From: Nocardia arthritidis NBRC 100137
GTDB lineage: Bacteria > Actinomycetota > Actinomycetes > Mycobacteriales > Mycobacteriaceae
NCBI RefSeq assembly: GCF_001612765.1
Contig: NZ_BDBB01000030.1
Location: 1 to 64,000, forward strand
Length of the DNA: 64,000 nt
Direction of reading: 5' to 3'
The first letter of the stretch is position 1. Every line of letters begins with the position of its first letter. The notes beneath the pieces were generated by a model, which saw only the letters and a program-made list of their open reading frames with translations, ran no database searches and was not told where the DNA came from. Positions 51,146 to 59,265 of this stretch are shown piece by piece. The position numbers and the translations under genes are program-made.

Positions 51146-51768
51146 GTACCCACGATCGCGCCGATCACAGCGCCCAGGATGGCGGTGGTCACCACGCCGA
51201 CCACGGCGCACAGCGCGTAACCGACGACGAAGACCGCCAGGGTCGGAATGCAGGTGATGAGGGCCGCGACCGCGCCGACGCCCGCGCCCGCGGCCGCGCC
51301 GTTCATCACCGGATCCGGGTACTGCGCACCCGGATTGGTCGCGATGTCCTTCAGCTCCGCACCCGTCGCCGCCGAGACCTCGGGTGTGGTCACCGACAGC
51401 GTGCGGCCGTCTTCGGACACCTTGGCATCCAGCGCGATGGTGGTACCGGACGGCGTGACCAGCGCGCGCGGAAGCTCGGTAACCGCTGCGCCCGCCTGGT
51501 TCACGACCTTGATCGATGCCTCGCCGAGCTGGAACGTGCCTGCGTCCAGCGTGGTGGAGACGGTGCGCAGGTCCGGCGCCACCGTGGCGCGGTAGCCGAC
51601 GTCCGCCGACGTGCCCGACGTAGAAATCGCCTGCGCCAACTGCGCCTGCTGCTCGGCGTAGTTGGTGGCCGATGCGGCTCCGGCACCGGCGAACGTAGTC
51701 GCAACGGCCAGCGGCAGCGCGCCGATGAGCGCCTTACGACCGACCTGAATTGCAGCGCGATAGAACAT
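51109..51768 (-). CDS. Exported protein with glycine-rich hydrophobic C-terminus
   Basis: A 219-residue protein from the ATG at 51768, with GGGGAGGAG about 10 nt upstream. A signal peptide (GRKALIGALPLAVATTFAG then ASA) precedes an ordered middle region with repeated TVSTTLDAG and LSVTTPEVSA strands. The last 60 residues are very hydrophobic and Gly/Ala-rich (GAAAGAGVGAVAALITC, VVTTAILGAVIGAIVG), like a glycine-zipper membrane hairpin, and end PDVIPQVLP. Family function unknown. Its last codons and terminator were duplicated at 45261-45370. Confidence 0.7.
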   Translation of the reverse strand: MFYRAAIQVGRKALIGALPLAVATTFAGAGAASATNYAEQQAQLAQAISTSGTSADVGYRATVAPDLRTVSTTLDAGTFQLGEASIKVVNQAGAAVTELPRALVTPSGTTIALDAKVSEDGRTLSVTTPEVSAATGAELKDIATNPGAQYPDPVMNGAAAGAGVGAVAALITCIPTLAVFVVGYALCAVVGVVTTAILGAVIGAIVGTVAPDVIPQVLP

Positions 51769-52020
51769 TGAATTAATTCTCCTCCCCGACCCCGACACCC
51801 CCACGTGGACGAATCGAACGTCGTATCGTGCGATGTGAACGCACTATTGGTAGCGATTGCCCGGCCATGAAGGCAAGTCTTGTGACATTGCCGACAATGT
51901 GGAACCGATTGAGCAGCAGGATATTTCAGTCTGAGATGGCATTCGGCTAACCAAGAGCGAATGCTGTTGCCTGCCCAGCCGCGGCATCGGGCAACCGCCA
52001 GTCGTCGACGACCACAACCT

Positions 52021-52196
52021 CGGCCAGCCAAGCGCCCACGCAGCCGAGCAACCATCCGGGACGCTGTCCTCGCCTACACCACGCTGCCAGCGGTGCGGTT
52101 CCCCGCACGCGGTGTACGCAAGTTCGGTCTCTGCTCGTCTGCCTCCGTGAGAGGCGCACCGGGGCGAGCTGCCGGGCGTGCACGGCTCCTGGTGAG
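52021..52196 (+). pseudogene. Decayed second copy of rpsN (3' part)
   Basis: The stretch aligns base by base with rpsN at about 42070-42240: GCCTACACC, then a CGCTGCCAGCG-like block, CGCAAGTTCGG, CTCTGC, GCGAGCTGCCGGGCGTGCAC and GCTCCTGGTGAGC. Small insertions and deletions break the frame. The zinc cysteine codons are partly lost, so no S14 protein can be made. The hairpin that follows rpsN has also been copied. This marks a duplication event at the operon split. Confidence 0.88.
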
Positions 52197-52231
52197 CTGG
52201 GGCGCTCTGCTGAGCGCCGCAGCTGAACCCG

Positions 52232-52270
52232 AACGAGGGCACGGGCTCCACCCGAGTCCGCGCCCTCGTT
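52232..52270 (+). terminator. Diverged copy of the rpsN terminator
   Basis: A 13-bp stem with one mismatch (AACGAGGGCACGG against CCGCGCCCTCGTT), at the same distance from the rpsN remnant as the true terminator is from rpsN. It may still terminate transcripts entering from the left before the toxin gene. Confidence 0.75.
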
Positions 52271-52490
52271 TGCGTTCATTTTCGGATTCGAGACAGGTCA
52301 GCGGCGTCGGTGTCCGGGTCGAACGCGAGTACGGTGCGGCGCGGGTCGAACGCGCGCGACGCATGGCTCGCATTGCGGAGGTTCGCGACAACCTGCTCGT
52401 GTTGGCGGATGCCAGATCCAATGAGTGACGGCGGATGTGCGACTGGGGTAGATTCGTCTGAATCGTTCGCCGGTAGAGGGGGACAGAGGC

Positions 52491-53861
52491 GTGGCGGGGG
52501 AACAGCCATCACTGTCGATCGACGCCGCTGAGGTCAAAGCATTGAGCCGCTTGGCGTTCGATGTCGCCACTCAATGCCGGGACGGGTACTCCGCGCTGGA
52601 GACCGACGTGCGAGACATGTTGGAGAGCTGGACGGGGAATAATTCAGGCGCTTTCACGATCGGGTGGGAGGAGTTCCACCAGGGGGCGGTGCAGGTCTGG
52701 GATGCGTTGTTCGAGCTGGCGGAGAAGCTCGGGGTCACCGCCGACACCGTCCGTGAGACCGACCAGGCTTTCGCCAGCGGCAGCGCCCTGTATGACATCG
52801 GCTTCACCCATGCCCAAGCCGACGCCTCCGTGAAGGGCGCGCCGCAACCAGCCCGGCCCACGGACGCCGGTATGCCCGTCTTCGGACCCTTTTCGGTCCC
52901 CGCCTCCGCGGGCGGCCCTGGCCAGGGCATCGTGGACCAAGGCATCAATATCATCAGCCATATCGGCATACCTGTCCCTGATGGCGACACCGGCAAACTC
53001 GCCAAGGCGGCCGACGCGTGGGACCGTCTCGGCACGATCTACCAGAACACCAATGCCCGCGACAAGATCGCGATCGCGGCGAGCTTGTTCGACAGTGTCA
53101 CCGCTGATGACGCGGGCTACATCCAAGACGACCTAAAATCCCTCGCGAGCTCGATCGATCAACTGCTGACCGCCTGCACCCAGATCAGCCAGTCTTGCAT
53201 CGCGTACAAGGACGCGCTGACGGAACTCCGCGACGAGATCAAGGGCTTCCTGAAGTCTCTAGCCCAGGACCTCGCCATCGACGCCGCGATCACCATCGGC
53301 CTTTCGCTGATCAGCTTCGGAGCCGGAGCGGTCACCGCCGCCAAGGCTCTGGACACGGTGCGGAGATGGGCGGGAAAGATCAAAGACGGCATCGTCGCTT
53401 GGCGCGCACGCAAGGCGTTACAGATCGCCGGTGTCCGCCAGGAGGCGAAGGACGCCGCTCTCAAGGCCCGAAAAGTGGTTACCGACCTACGCGATCGATT
53501 GCGCGGGAAGAGTGGCGACGTCAAAAGGCCTCCGGTGAAGTCGCTCAAGAACGATCTCGACAACGCGCAGACATGGACTGGCGGAAATCTACCCACCCAG
53601 GGAGGGCCGCCGAACGGGTACCTGGTCAAACGCGATCCCCAAGGTAATATTACGAACTATTCGTACTATGATAGTGACGGGGTCGCGACGAAGCGGGTCG
53701 ATTTGACAGGTGATTCGCATTATAACAAGGCGACGGGTCAAACCATTCCAACGCCTCATGTGGTGGAAATTCAAAAATATGTCAAACCGGAGACCGGCGA
53801 GATCTTCGCTCGCACCGATCGAAACAATGTCCGGGCCGCGCTACCTGAGGAGATTCCATAG
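52491..53861 (+). CDS. WXG100-type polymorphic toxin with C-terminal toxin domain
   Basis: A 456-residue protein from a GTG at 52491 after GAGGGGGA. Residues 1-100 form an ESAT-6/WXG100-like helical hairpin with WTG at 47-49, which targets such proteins to a type VII secretion system. A second helical region follows (about 170-330), with a hydrophobic stretch LAIDAAITIGLSLISFGAG near 262. The last 90 residues (RVDLTGDSHYNK, TPHVVEIQKY) resemble the polymorphic toxin type 24 domain, a predicted nuclease-like toxin. The gene overlaps its probable immunity gene. The toxin tip is AT-richer than the rest, as expected for exchangeable cassettes. The activity is inferred, not seen. Confidence 0.72.
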   Translation: MAGEQPSLSIDAAEVKALSRLAFDVATQCRDGYSALETDVRDMLESWTGNNSGAFTIGWEEFHQGAVQVWDALFELAEKLGVTADTVRETDQAFASGSALYDIGFTHAQADASVKGAPQPARPTDAGMPVFGPFSVPASAGGPGQGIVDQGINIISHIGIPVPDGDTGKLAKAADAWDRLGTIYQNTNARDKIAIAASLFDSVTADDAGYIQDDLKSLASSIDQLLTACTQISQSCIAYKDALTELRDEIKGFLKSLAQDLAIDAAITIGLSLISFGAGAVTAAKALDTVRRWAGKIKDGIVAWRARKALQIAGVRQEAKDAALKARKVVTDLRDRLRGKSGDVKRPPVKSLKNDLDNAQTWTGGNLPTQGGPPNGYLVKRDPQGNITNYSYYDSDGVATKRVDLTGDSHYNKATGQTIPTPHVVEIQKYVKPETGEIFARTDRNNVRAALPEEIP

Positions 53862-54274
53862 TGGACACCGGTGATGCCGATGCCGAGCTGTCGTCGATAT
53901 TGGCGCGCTCCCGAAGTAGTGATAATTCTACAAGGATAGAAGCGATACCTGATCTCGGACGTAAAATCCAATCCAGCAGTGCGCGAGAACGACTGCAAGA
54001 GATAATGATCGATGACGAGATCGTAACCATGCGAGTCGACGCGGCTGAGCAACTCGTCCGCGCCGGCGGGGAAGACGGATTGCTGGCGGTTCTGACTGAA
54101 CTGGGTCGGCGCCGAAGCGATCCTGACATCGACTACACCGCCTATATGCTGAGCGAGCTCGACAACTTCGGGGAGTTTCCTGTCCTTCGCACCGCTCTGT
54201 CTATCGATCAGTCCAGATTGTCGCCTGACGCGAAGGTGGGTCTGAGTAACCTGCGTGAACTGATGAATAAATGA
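53861..54274 (+). CDS. Probable immunity protein for the WXG100 toxin
   Basis: A 137-residue acidic helical protein whose GTG start overlaps the stop of the toxin gene (ATAGTG). Helical pairs such as LQEIMIDDEIVTMRVDAAEQ and LLAVLTELGRR look like HEAT-type repeats seen in some immunity proteins. It has no signal peptide, so it acts in the cytosol. Tight coupling to the toxin tip, shared low GC and small size point to immunity. No family name can be given. Confidence 0.65.
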   Translation: MDTGDADAELSSILARSRSSDNSTRIEAIPDLGRKIQSSSARERLQEIMIDDEIVTMRVDAAEQLVRAGGEDGLLAVLTELGRRRSDPDIDYTAYMLSELDNFGEFPVLRTALSIDQSRLSPDAKVGLSNLRELMNK

Positions 54275-54845
54275 CAAGCCGGATTTTATGTCCGGTGTAG
54301 CGGAGTCGTCGCATGGGCGCGCTGACCGGTCCACGGTGAAGGGCAGCGGGTATCGGTGGTAAGGCTGGGGGTCGCAGTCGAGGCCGCGATCGAAAGCCAT
54401 CTCCTTTGGGTCAGCGTTGCTGCGTAGGGGATCTGGTCGGTGACACGGTCCGGCCACCGCGCGAGCTGGTGAAGGTGCCTATCGGGGTTGTGGGCTTCTG
54501 CTTCGGTTACAGGTCGAGACGTCGCATCAGAGCGATGCCCGGTGAGGCGTCATTGCGGCGGGGGTATGGTCTTCACCATTTGGCAGTAACCCCTCGATCG
54601 CCGGTGGGGTGATCACCACGACCTCGACCTGGGACGGGTTCAACGCCACGGTGGACGCGGTGGCCACGTCGGGTGCGGCTGCTAATCCCACACATCGCGC
54701 GTGCTGCGTCGTCTTCCGACCCGCGCCGGCCGAAGCCGTGACCACGCCGCGTCACGAGCCCGCGTTCACCCGAAAATCGAACGCCACCCCCGTCGGCGGA
54801 CCGCGGAGGTGGCGTCGTCGGTAAAGCAGCCGAATCAGCTACGAC
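54275..54845. other. Intergenic stretch without a supported gene
   Basis: About 570 nt. Short frames on both strands have no convincing start or similarity. It may hold remnants of further toxin or immunity cassettes, but nothing can be named. No terminator with a long stem was seen here. Confidence 0.45.
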
Positions 54846-55100
54846 TTAGCGCCTGTGCCCCTGTAGTTCCCATTTTTGAAAATAAGGGAGATAGTTGCAG
54901 CTCCATTCCCTGAATTCCCCGGAGAATTTACCTACATTGGCTCTGCCGAAGTTGTCGCATGCGCCCTTGGAATCGAATTGATGCGATCGTCCATCGACAT
55001 AGATGGCAAGCCATGTCTCGATATCGGCGGATGCGGCGCCCGTAGCTCCGAAAGTCAAGCCCAGGGCGAGTGCTGCGCCACCGATCAGCTTTGAAATCAT
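54846..55100 (-). CDS. Small secreted protein with two cysteines
   Basis: An 84-residue protein from the ATG at 55100 with a strong GGGGAGGAA site directly upstream. A signal peptide (MISKLIGGAALALGLTFGAT, cleavage near ASA) leaves a mature part of about 60 residues with CDNF and WSCNYL, which could form one disulphide, and a C-terminal WELQGHRR. No family is recognised. It stands alone between the immunity gene and the Uma2 gene. Confidence 0.65.
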   Translation of the reverse strand: MISKLIGGAALALGLTFGATGAASADIETWLAIYVDGRSHQFDSKGACDNFGRANVGKFSGEFREWSCNYLPYFQKWELQGHRR

Positions 55101-55439
55101 TTCCTCCCCTTACCTCTCACGGCCTAGCTGCCGCGATCTCAGAGTACATGATGTCGCCTCTGTCGCAACAGTATTGGATCTGCAACTTCCTTCGCGGTAA
55201 TCGATGACGCACTACCTCGAGAAGGTGGTGAACGCGCTGAGACGCAACGGCCACCGGCGAAAAGTAGGTCGCCGATCAACGCTTGAAAGGAGCAGTGCTA
55301 GATCGCGCTATGAGTTGAATCACAATAGTTGATGGAACCACCTGCATTTCCAATGCGTCAATAAGTGGTGTGGGGATCGAATGCATCGAATCAGACCCTG
55401 TCTACCCTTTCGGAGCCCGGATGAAGCCCCCTGGCGCGG
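55101..55439. other. Intergenic stretch, AT-richer than its surroundings
   Basis: About 340 nt upstream of the small secreted protein and downstream of the Uma2 gene. It probably carries the promoter of the secreted protein. No gene, repeat or RNA structure is supported. Confidence 0.45.
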
Positions 55440-56093
55440 TCAGAAGTCCAACTCCGACCACGGGATATGGATCGGGAACGGGAAGTCGATGGTGATGGCG
55501 TCGGAATTCTCGGGTGACCACTTGCCGATCAGGAGGTAGTTGGCCGGATAGAGCGGGTGTACGCCGGGTGGGAGCTTGCCAGGGGTGGTTTCCAGGGCGT
55601 ATGCGCGGACCAGCGCGACGGTGCTCTTCTCGCGTGCGAGCGTCACTTCCCAGTACCAGGGAACGCCTGCATCGGCGTAGCGCCTCTGCTCGTCGTAAGG
55701 ATCGGTAGCGGCGCTCCACGGCGAATGGATTCGTCCTGCCAGGATCACGTCTTGGGCGCGGATGTCCTGGTAGGGGGCATCGAGGCGGCGGTAGACGAGG
55801 ACATCGGGGATGGCGAAGTCCGACTTGCCGGTGGTGCCGAAGAAGACGTTGGTTTCGAAATCCACGCGCCACCAGCTTTGCGGCTGCTCGGCCATGCCAT
55901 CGCGGGCGCAGCGCTTGAGTGCGCTGGTCAGCGCGAAGGTGAATGCTTGATGTTCGGCAGATTCCCGCTGTCGCCAGACGACGCGCCCGTTCCGCAGCTC
56001 GATCTGTGCGGCGATCTCCTCGGGTAGCTGCTCGAGCTCCTCCCAGGTCATGAACTCCGGAAGATCGGGTCGTTCGACGCCTGGGCTCGACAT
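55440..56093 (-). CDS. Uma2-family (DUF820) restriction-like endonuclease
   Basis: A protein of about 217 residues with the PD-(D/E)XK-like Uma2 fold. Key elements are FMTWEELEQLPEE at the start, IELRNGRVVW near 30, SDFAIPDVLVYRR with the catalytic Asp near 98, and YADAGVPWYWEV near 135 (the ExK-type part). The ATG at 56093 is preferred; a longer start at 56135 is possible. Uma2 genes are often numerous in actinobacteria and cyanobacteria and of unclear role. It lies just before the promoter of rpsH, on the other strand. Confidence 0.82.
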   Translation of the reverse strand: MSSPGVERPDLPEFMTWEELEQLPEEIAAQIELRNGRVVWRQRESAEHQAFTFALTSALKRCARDGMAEQPQSWWRVDFETNVFFGTTGKSDFAIPDVLVYRRLDAPYQDIRAQDVILAGRIHSPWSAATDPYDEQRRYADAGVPWYWEVTLAREKSTVALVRAYALETTPGKLPPGVHPLYPANYLLIGKWSPENSDAITIDFPFPIHIPWSELDF

Positions 56094-56171
56094 AGCCTCA
56101 TGGTAGACCGGCGACAGCTCATTTCCGCTGGTCACAAACCGGATGAAACGCCGTGCTCACAGACCCGGATT

Positions 56172-56215
56172 TTGCCCCGGTGAACCCCTTGCCTACACTA
56201 GAGCGGTTGCCTGGG
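56172..56215 (+). promoter_or_regulatory. Promoter of the rpsH-rplO unit
   Basis: TTGCCC at 56172-56177 and TACACT at 56194-56199 (16-nt spacer) give a plausible promoter about 180 nt before rpsH. The 22 nt from TACACT onward (TACACTAGA, G, CGGTTGCCTG) are the same as in the rplN promoter apart from two bases, and the leaders are of similar length. Confidence 0.65.
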
Positions 56216-56376
56216 CACCTCCATGTCCGCATGCGTGCGCTCGGGCGATCGAACCTCCTCCGGTCGGCAAGTGTCGGCCGGACCATCCGAATTGTCGTAG
56301 GCCCACCGCTGGGCATGCCGATGTGCATGTCAGCGCTGTATGGGAACCGCGGCGAGAAAGGTGTCTAGGTCGAACC

Positions 56377-56775
56377 ATGACCATGACTGATCCGATCGCA
56401 GACTTCCTGACACGTCTGCGCAACGCCAACTCGGCGTACCACGATCAGGTGAAGGCTCCGCACTCGAAGCTCAAGGCGAACATCGCCGAGATCCTCAAGC
56501 GCGAGGGCTACATCGCCGATTACCGGACCGAGGACGCACAGGTGGGCAAGACGCTCATCGTCGACCTCAAGTACGGCCCGAGCCGTGAGCGCAGCCTCGC
56601 AGGCGTGCGCCGTGTCTCCAAGCCCGGTCTGCGCGTGTACGCGAAATCCACCAACCTGCCCAAGGTGCTCGGCGGCCTCGGCGTGGCGATCATCTCCACG
56701 TCTTCCGGCCTGCTGACCGACAAGCAGGCGGCCAAGCAGGGCGTGGGCGGCGAAGTCCTCGCCTACGTCTGGTAA
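56377..56775 (+). CDS. rpsH: 30S ribosomal protein S8
   Basis: The 132-residue S8 protein ([18 protein letters not shown]), a central-domain 16S rRNA binder and, in many bacteria, the translational repressor of the spc operon. It is normally located right after rpsN. Here it restarts the operon after 14 kb of foreign genes. The ATG at 56377 gives the usual length; the longer open frame runs through the leader. Confidence 0.98.
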   Translation: MTMTDPIADFLTRLRNANSAYHDQVKAPHSKLKANIAEILKREGYIADYRTEDAQVGKTLIVDLKYGPSRERSLAGVRRVSKPGLRVYAKSTNLPKVLGGLGVAIISTSSGLLTDKQAAKQGVGGEVLAYVW

Positions 56776-56789
56776 GGGAGGTCAGGACA

Positions 56790-57329
56790 ATGTCGCGTAT
56801 TGGTAAGAAGCCCATCGCAATCCCGGCCGGTGTCGATGTCGCCATCGACGGCCAAGACATCTCGGTGAAGGGGCCCAAGGGCACCCTGTCGCTCACCGTC
56901 GCCGAGCCGATCACCGTCGCCAAGGGCGAGGACGGCCAGCTCGAGGTCGCCCGTCCGGACGACGAGCGCCGCAGCCGCGCACTGCACGGCCTGACCCGCA
57001 CCCTCGTGTCGAACATGGTTGTCGGCGTGACCCAGGGCTACGAGAAGAAGATGGAAATCTTCGGCGTCGGTTACCGCGTCGCGCTGAAGGGCCAGAACCT
57101 CGAGTTCGCCCTCGGCTACAGCCACCCGGTGCCGATCGAGGCGCCCGAGGGGATCACGTTCGCGGTGGAGTCGCCCACCAAGTTCTCCGTGTCCGGAATC
57201 GACAAGCAGAAGGTCGGCCAGATTTCGGCGGTCATCCACGGCCTGCGCAAGCCCGACCCGTACAAGGGCAAGGGCATCCGCTACGCCGGCGAGGTCGTTC
57301 GCCGCAAGGTCGGAAAGACGGGTAAGTGA
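56790..57329 (+). CDS. rplF: 50S ribosomal protein L6
   Basis: The 179-residue L6 protein ([32 protein letters not shown] near the C-terminus), which binds 23S rRNA near the factor site. It starts 14 nt after rpsH with GGGAGG upstream. Size and order are normal. Confidence 0.98.
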   Translation: MSRIGKKPIAIPAGVDVAIDGQDISVKGPKGTLSLTVAEPITVAKGEDGQLEVARPDDERRSRALHGLTRTLVSNMVVGVTQGYEKKMEIFGVGYRVALKGQNLEFALGYSHPVPIEAPEGITFAVESPTKFSVSGIDKQKVGQISAVIHGLRKPDPYKGKGIRYAGEVVRRKVGKTGK

Positions 57330-57331
57330 TC

Positions 57332-57739
57332 ATGGCGCAAACCGAAAACCAGAAGGCCAAGCGCATCCCCCTGGGCAAGGACGTGTCGACCCAGCGCCGT
57401 CTGTCGAAGACGCGCCGTCACTTCCGTCTGCGCAAGAAGGTGGAAGGAACCACCGAGCGTCCGCGCCTGGTGGTCAACCGCTCCTCGCGGCACCTGCACG
57501 CGCAGCTGGTGGACGACTCGGCGGGCAAGACCATCGCCGCCGCCTCGACCATCGAGGCCGACGTGCGGGCGCTGGACGGCGACAAGTCGGCCAAGAGCAA
57601 GAAGGTCGGCGCCCTGCTGGCCGAGCGGGCCAAGGCCGCCGGTGTCGAGGCCGTCGTGTTCGACCGTGGTGGGCACGACTACCACGGCCGGATCGCCGCA
57701 CTGGCCGATGCCGCTCGCGAAGGTGGGTTGAAATTCTGA
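57332..57739 (+). CDS. rplR: 50S ribosomal protein L18
   Basis: The 135-residue L18 protein that carries 5S rRNA together with L5. The body has [34 protein letters not shown] and the end [14 protein letters not shown]. The ATG at 57332, 2 nt after rplF, is preferred to the GTG at 57326 inside rplF. Confidence 0.97.
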   Translation: MAQTENQKAKRIPLGKDVSTQRRLSKTRRHFRLRKKVEGTTERPRLVVNRSSRHLHAQLVDDSAGKTIAAASTIEADVRALDGDKSAKSKKVGALLAERAKAAGVEAVVFDRGGHDYHGRIAALADAAREGGLKF

Positions 57740-57809
57740 TGCGTAGCCTGCGAAGCATCCAGGAAACACAGCTGAGCGTTCAGCTGATCATGAACGGAAG
57801 GAACGTCTG

Positions 57810-58469
57810 ATGCCGGGACGTCAGAGGCGTGACGGCGGAAGCGGACCCGCCGGACAGAATGGCAGCGCCCCCGAGGGCGGCCGCGGCGACCGCCGCGGTG
57901 GTGGCGACCGTCGGGGCGGCGGCGACCGTCGCGACAACGCCGCCGAGAAGAACCAGCTCGAGCGGGTCGTCGCGATCAACCGCGTCTCCAAGGTCGTGAA
58001 GGGTGGTCGTCGCTTCAGCTTCACCGCCCTCGTGATCGTGGGTGATGGCAACGGTCTGGTCGGCGTCGGCTACGGCAAGGCCAAGGAAGTTCCCGCGGCC
58101 ATCCAGAAGGGTGTCGAAGAGGCTCGCAAGAACTTCTTCCGCGTCCCGATGATCGGCTCCACCATCACGCACCCGGTTCAGGGTGAGGCCGCGGCCGGTG
58201 TGGTCATGCTGCGCCCGGCCTCGCCGGGTACCGGTGTGATCGCCGGTGGCGCGGCTCGTGCCGTGCTGGAATGCGCCGGTATCCACGACATTCTGGCGAA
58301 GTCGCTCGGTAGCGACAACGCCATCAACGTCGTGCACGCGACTGTCACTGCCCTCAAGCAGTTGCAGCGTCCGGAAGAGGTCGCGGCCCGTCGTGGCCTG
58401 CCGCTCGAGGACGTCGCCCCTGCCGGCATGTTGCGTGCGCGCGCTCAGGCTGCCGGAGGTGTCAAGTAA
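57810..58469 (+). CDS. rpsE: 30S ribosomal protein S5
   Basis: The 219-residue S5 protein, part of the mRNA entry and accuracy centre. An N-terminal Gly/Arg/Asp-rich tail of about 45 residues with repeated [11 protein letters not shown] precedes the conserved double-stranded-RNA-binding fold ([18 protein letters not shown]) and the S5 C-terminal domain. The stop overlaps the rpmD start by 1 nt. Confidence 0.98.
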   Translation: MPGRQRRDGGSGPAGQNGSAPEGGRGDRRGGGDRRGGGDRRDNAAEKNQLERVVAINRVSKVVKGGRRFSFTALVIVGDGNGLVGVGYGKAKEVPAAIQKGVEEARKNFFRVPMIGSTITHPVQGEAAAGVVMLRPASPGTGVIAGGAARAVLECAGIHDILAKSLGSDNAINVVHATVTALKQLQRPEEVAARRGLPLEDVAPAGMLRARAQAAGGVK

Positions 58470-58648
58470 TGGCAGATCTCAAGGTGACCCAGATCAAGAG
58501 TTCGATCGGCGCCAAGCAGAATCAGCGGGACAGCCTTCGGACCCTCGGCCTGCGCGGTATCCGCAAGACCGTGGTCCGCGAGGACAATGCCCAGAACCGC
58601 GGGCTGATCAACGTCGTGCGCCACCTCGTGACCGTTGAGGAGGTCTGA
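58469..58648 (+). CDS. rpmD: 50S ribosomal protein L30
   Basis: A 59-residue L30 protein, read directly from the sequence: [16 protein letters not shown] at the start, then [16 protein letters not shown] and [11 protein letters not shown] at the end. Its ATG overlaps the rpsE stop (TAATG), and it ends 1 nt before rplO. Length is normal for the family. Confidence 0.97.
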   Translation: MADLKVTQIKSSIGAKQNQRDSLRTLGLRGIRKTVVREDNAQNRGLINVVRHLVTVEEV

Positions 58649-58649
58649 C

Positions 58650-59093
58650 ATGACCATCAAATTGCACCACCTGCGTCCGGCTCCCGGCGCCAAGACCGAG
58701 AAGATCCGCGTGGGTCGCGGTGAGGGCTCCAAGGGCAAGACCGCGGGCCGTGGTACCAAGGGAACCAAGGCGCGCAAGAACGTCCCGGCCGCCTTCGAGG
58801 GCGGGCAGATGCCGCTGCACATGCGGCTGCCCAAGCTGAAGGGCTTCACGAACCCGTTCCGCACGGAATACCAGGTCGTGAACGTCGGCGCCATCGCGAA
58901 GCTGTTCCCCGAGGGCGGCGAGGTCGGCAAGGCCGAGCTCGTGGCGGCCGGCGCGGTTCGCAAGAACCAGCTGGTCAAGGTCCTCGGCGATGGTGAGATC
59001 GGCGTCGCGGTCCAGGTGACCGTGGACAAGGTCACCGGCTCGGCGAAAGAGAAGATCACCGCCGCCGGTGGCACCGTCACCGAGCTGGGCTGA
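58650..59093 (+). CDS. rplO: 50S ribosomal protein L15
   Basis: The 147-residue L15 protein ([37 protein letters not shown] in the flexible tail; [18 protein letters not shown]). The ATG at 58650 has GAGGAGG upstream. It is the last gene before a terminator hairpin that separates it from secY. Confidence 0.98.
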   Translation: MTIKLHHLRPAPGAKTEKIRVGRGEGSKGKTAGRGTKGTKARKNVPAAFEGGQMPLHMRLPKLKGFTNPFRTEYQVVNVGAIAKLFPEGGEVGKAELVAAGAVRKNQLVKVLGDGEIGVAVQVTVDKVTGSAKEKITAAGGTVTELG

Positions 59094-59112
59094 CGGTACT
59101 CTGCATGACAGC

Positions 59113-59145
59113 GGCACCGGACGAGTGAACGGCTCGTCCGGTGCC
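59113..59145 (+). terminator. Terminator hairpin after rplO
   Basis: A 13-bp perfect stem (GGCACCGGACGAG paired with CTCGTCCGGTGCC) with a 7-nt loop, 20 nt after the rplO stop. It separates the ribosomal-protein genes from secY-adk-map, which may have a promoter in the following 120 nt. Confidence 0.85.
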
Positions 59146-59265
59146 ACTGTTAGAGTTCAATTGTTGTCTGCCAAGCCTCGTCGTGGTTTTCGGCGTCCCT
59201 TCTGTGTCGAGCAGGGACATCGCTGAACATCCATGTCATGACCATGTCGTTCGCCAGGAGGATCA

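Noticed and set aside
52277-52430. Short plus-strand frame ending in LLVLADARSNE just before the toxin gene
   Set aside because: It has no good start codon, its codon use is mixed and it follows the terminator copy; it may be a remnant, but a gene cannot be supported.
42051-56377. Integrase, transposase, tRNA att site or plasmid genes in the operon insert
   Set aside because: Looked for on both strands and not found. The insert is bracketed by rpsN-derived repeats, but no recombinase gene is visible.
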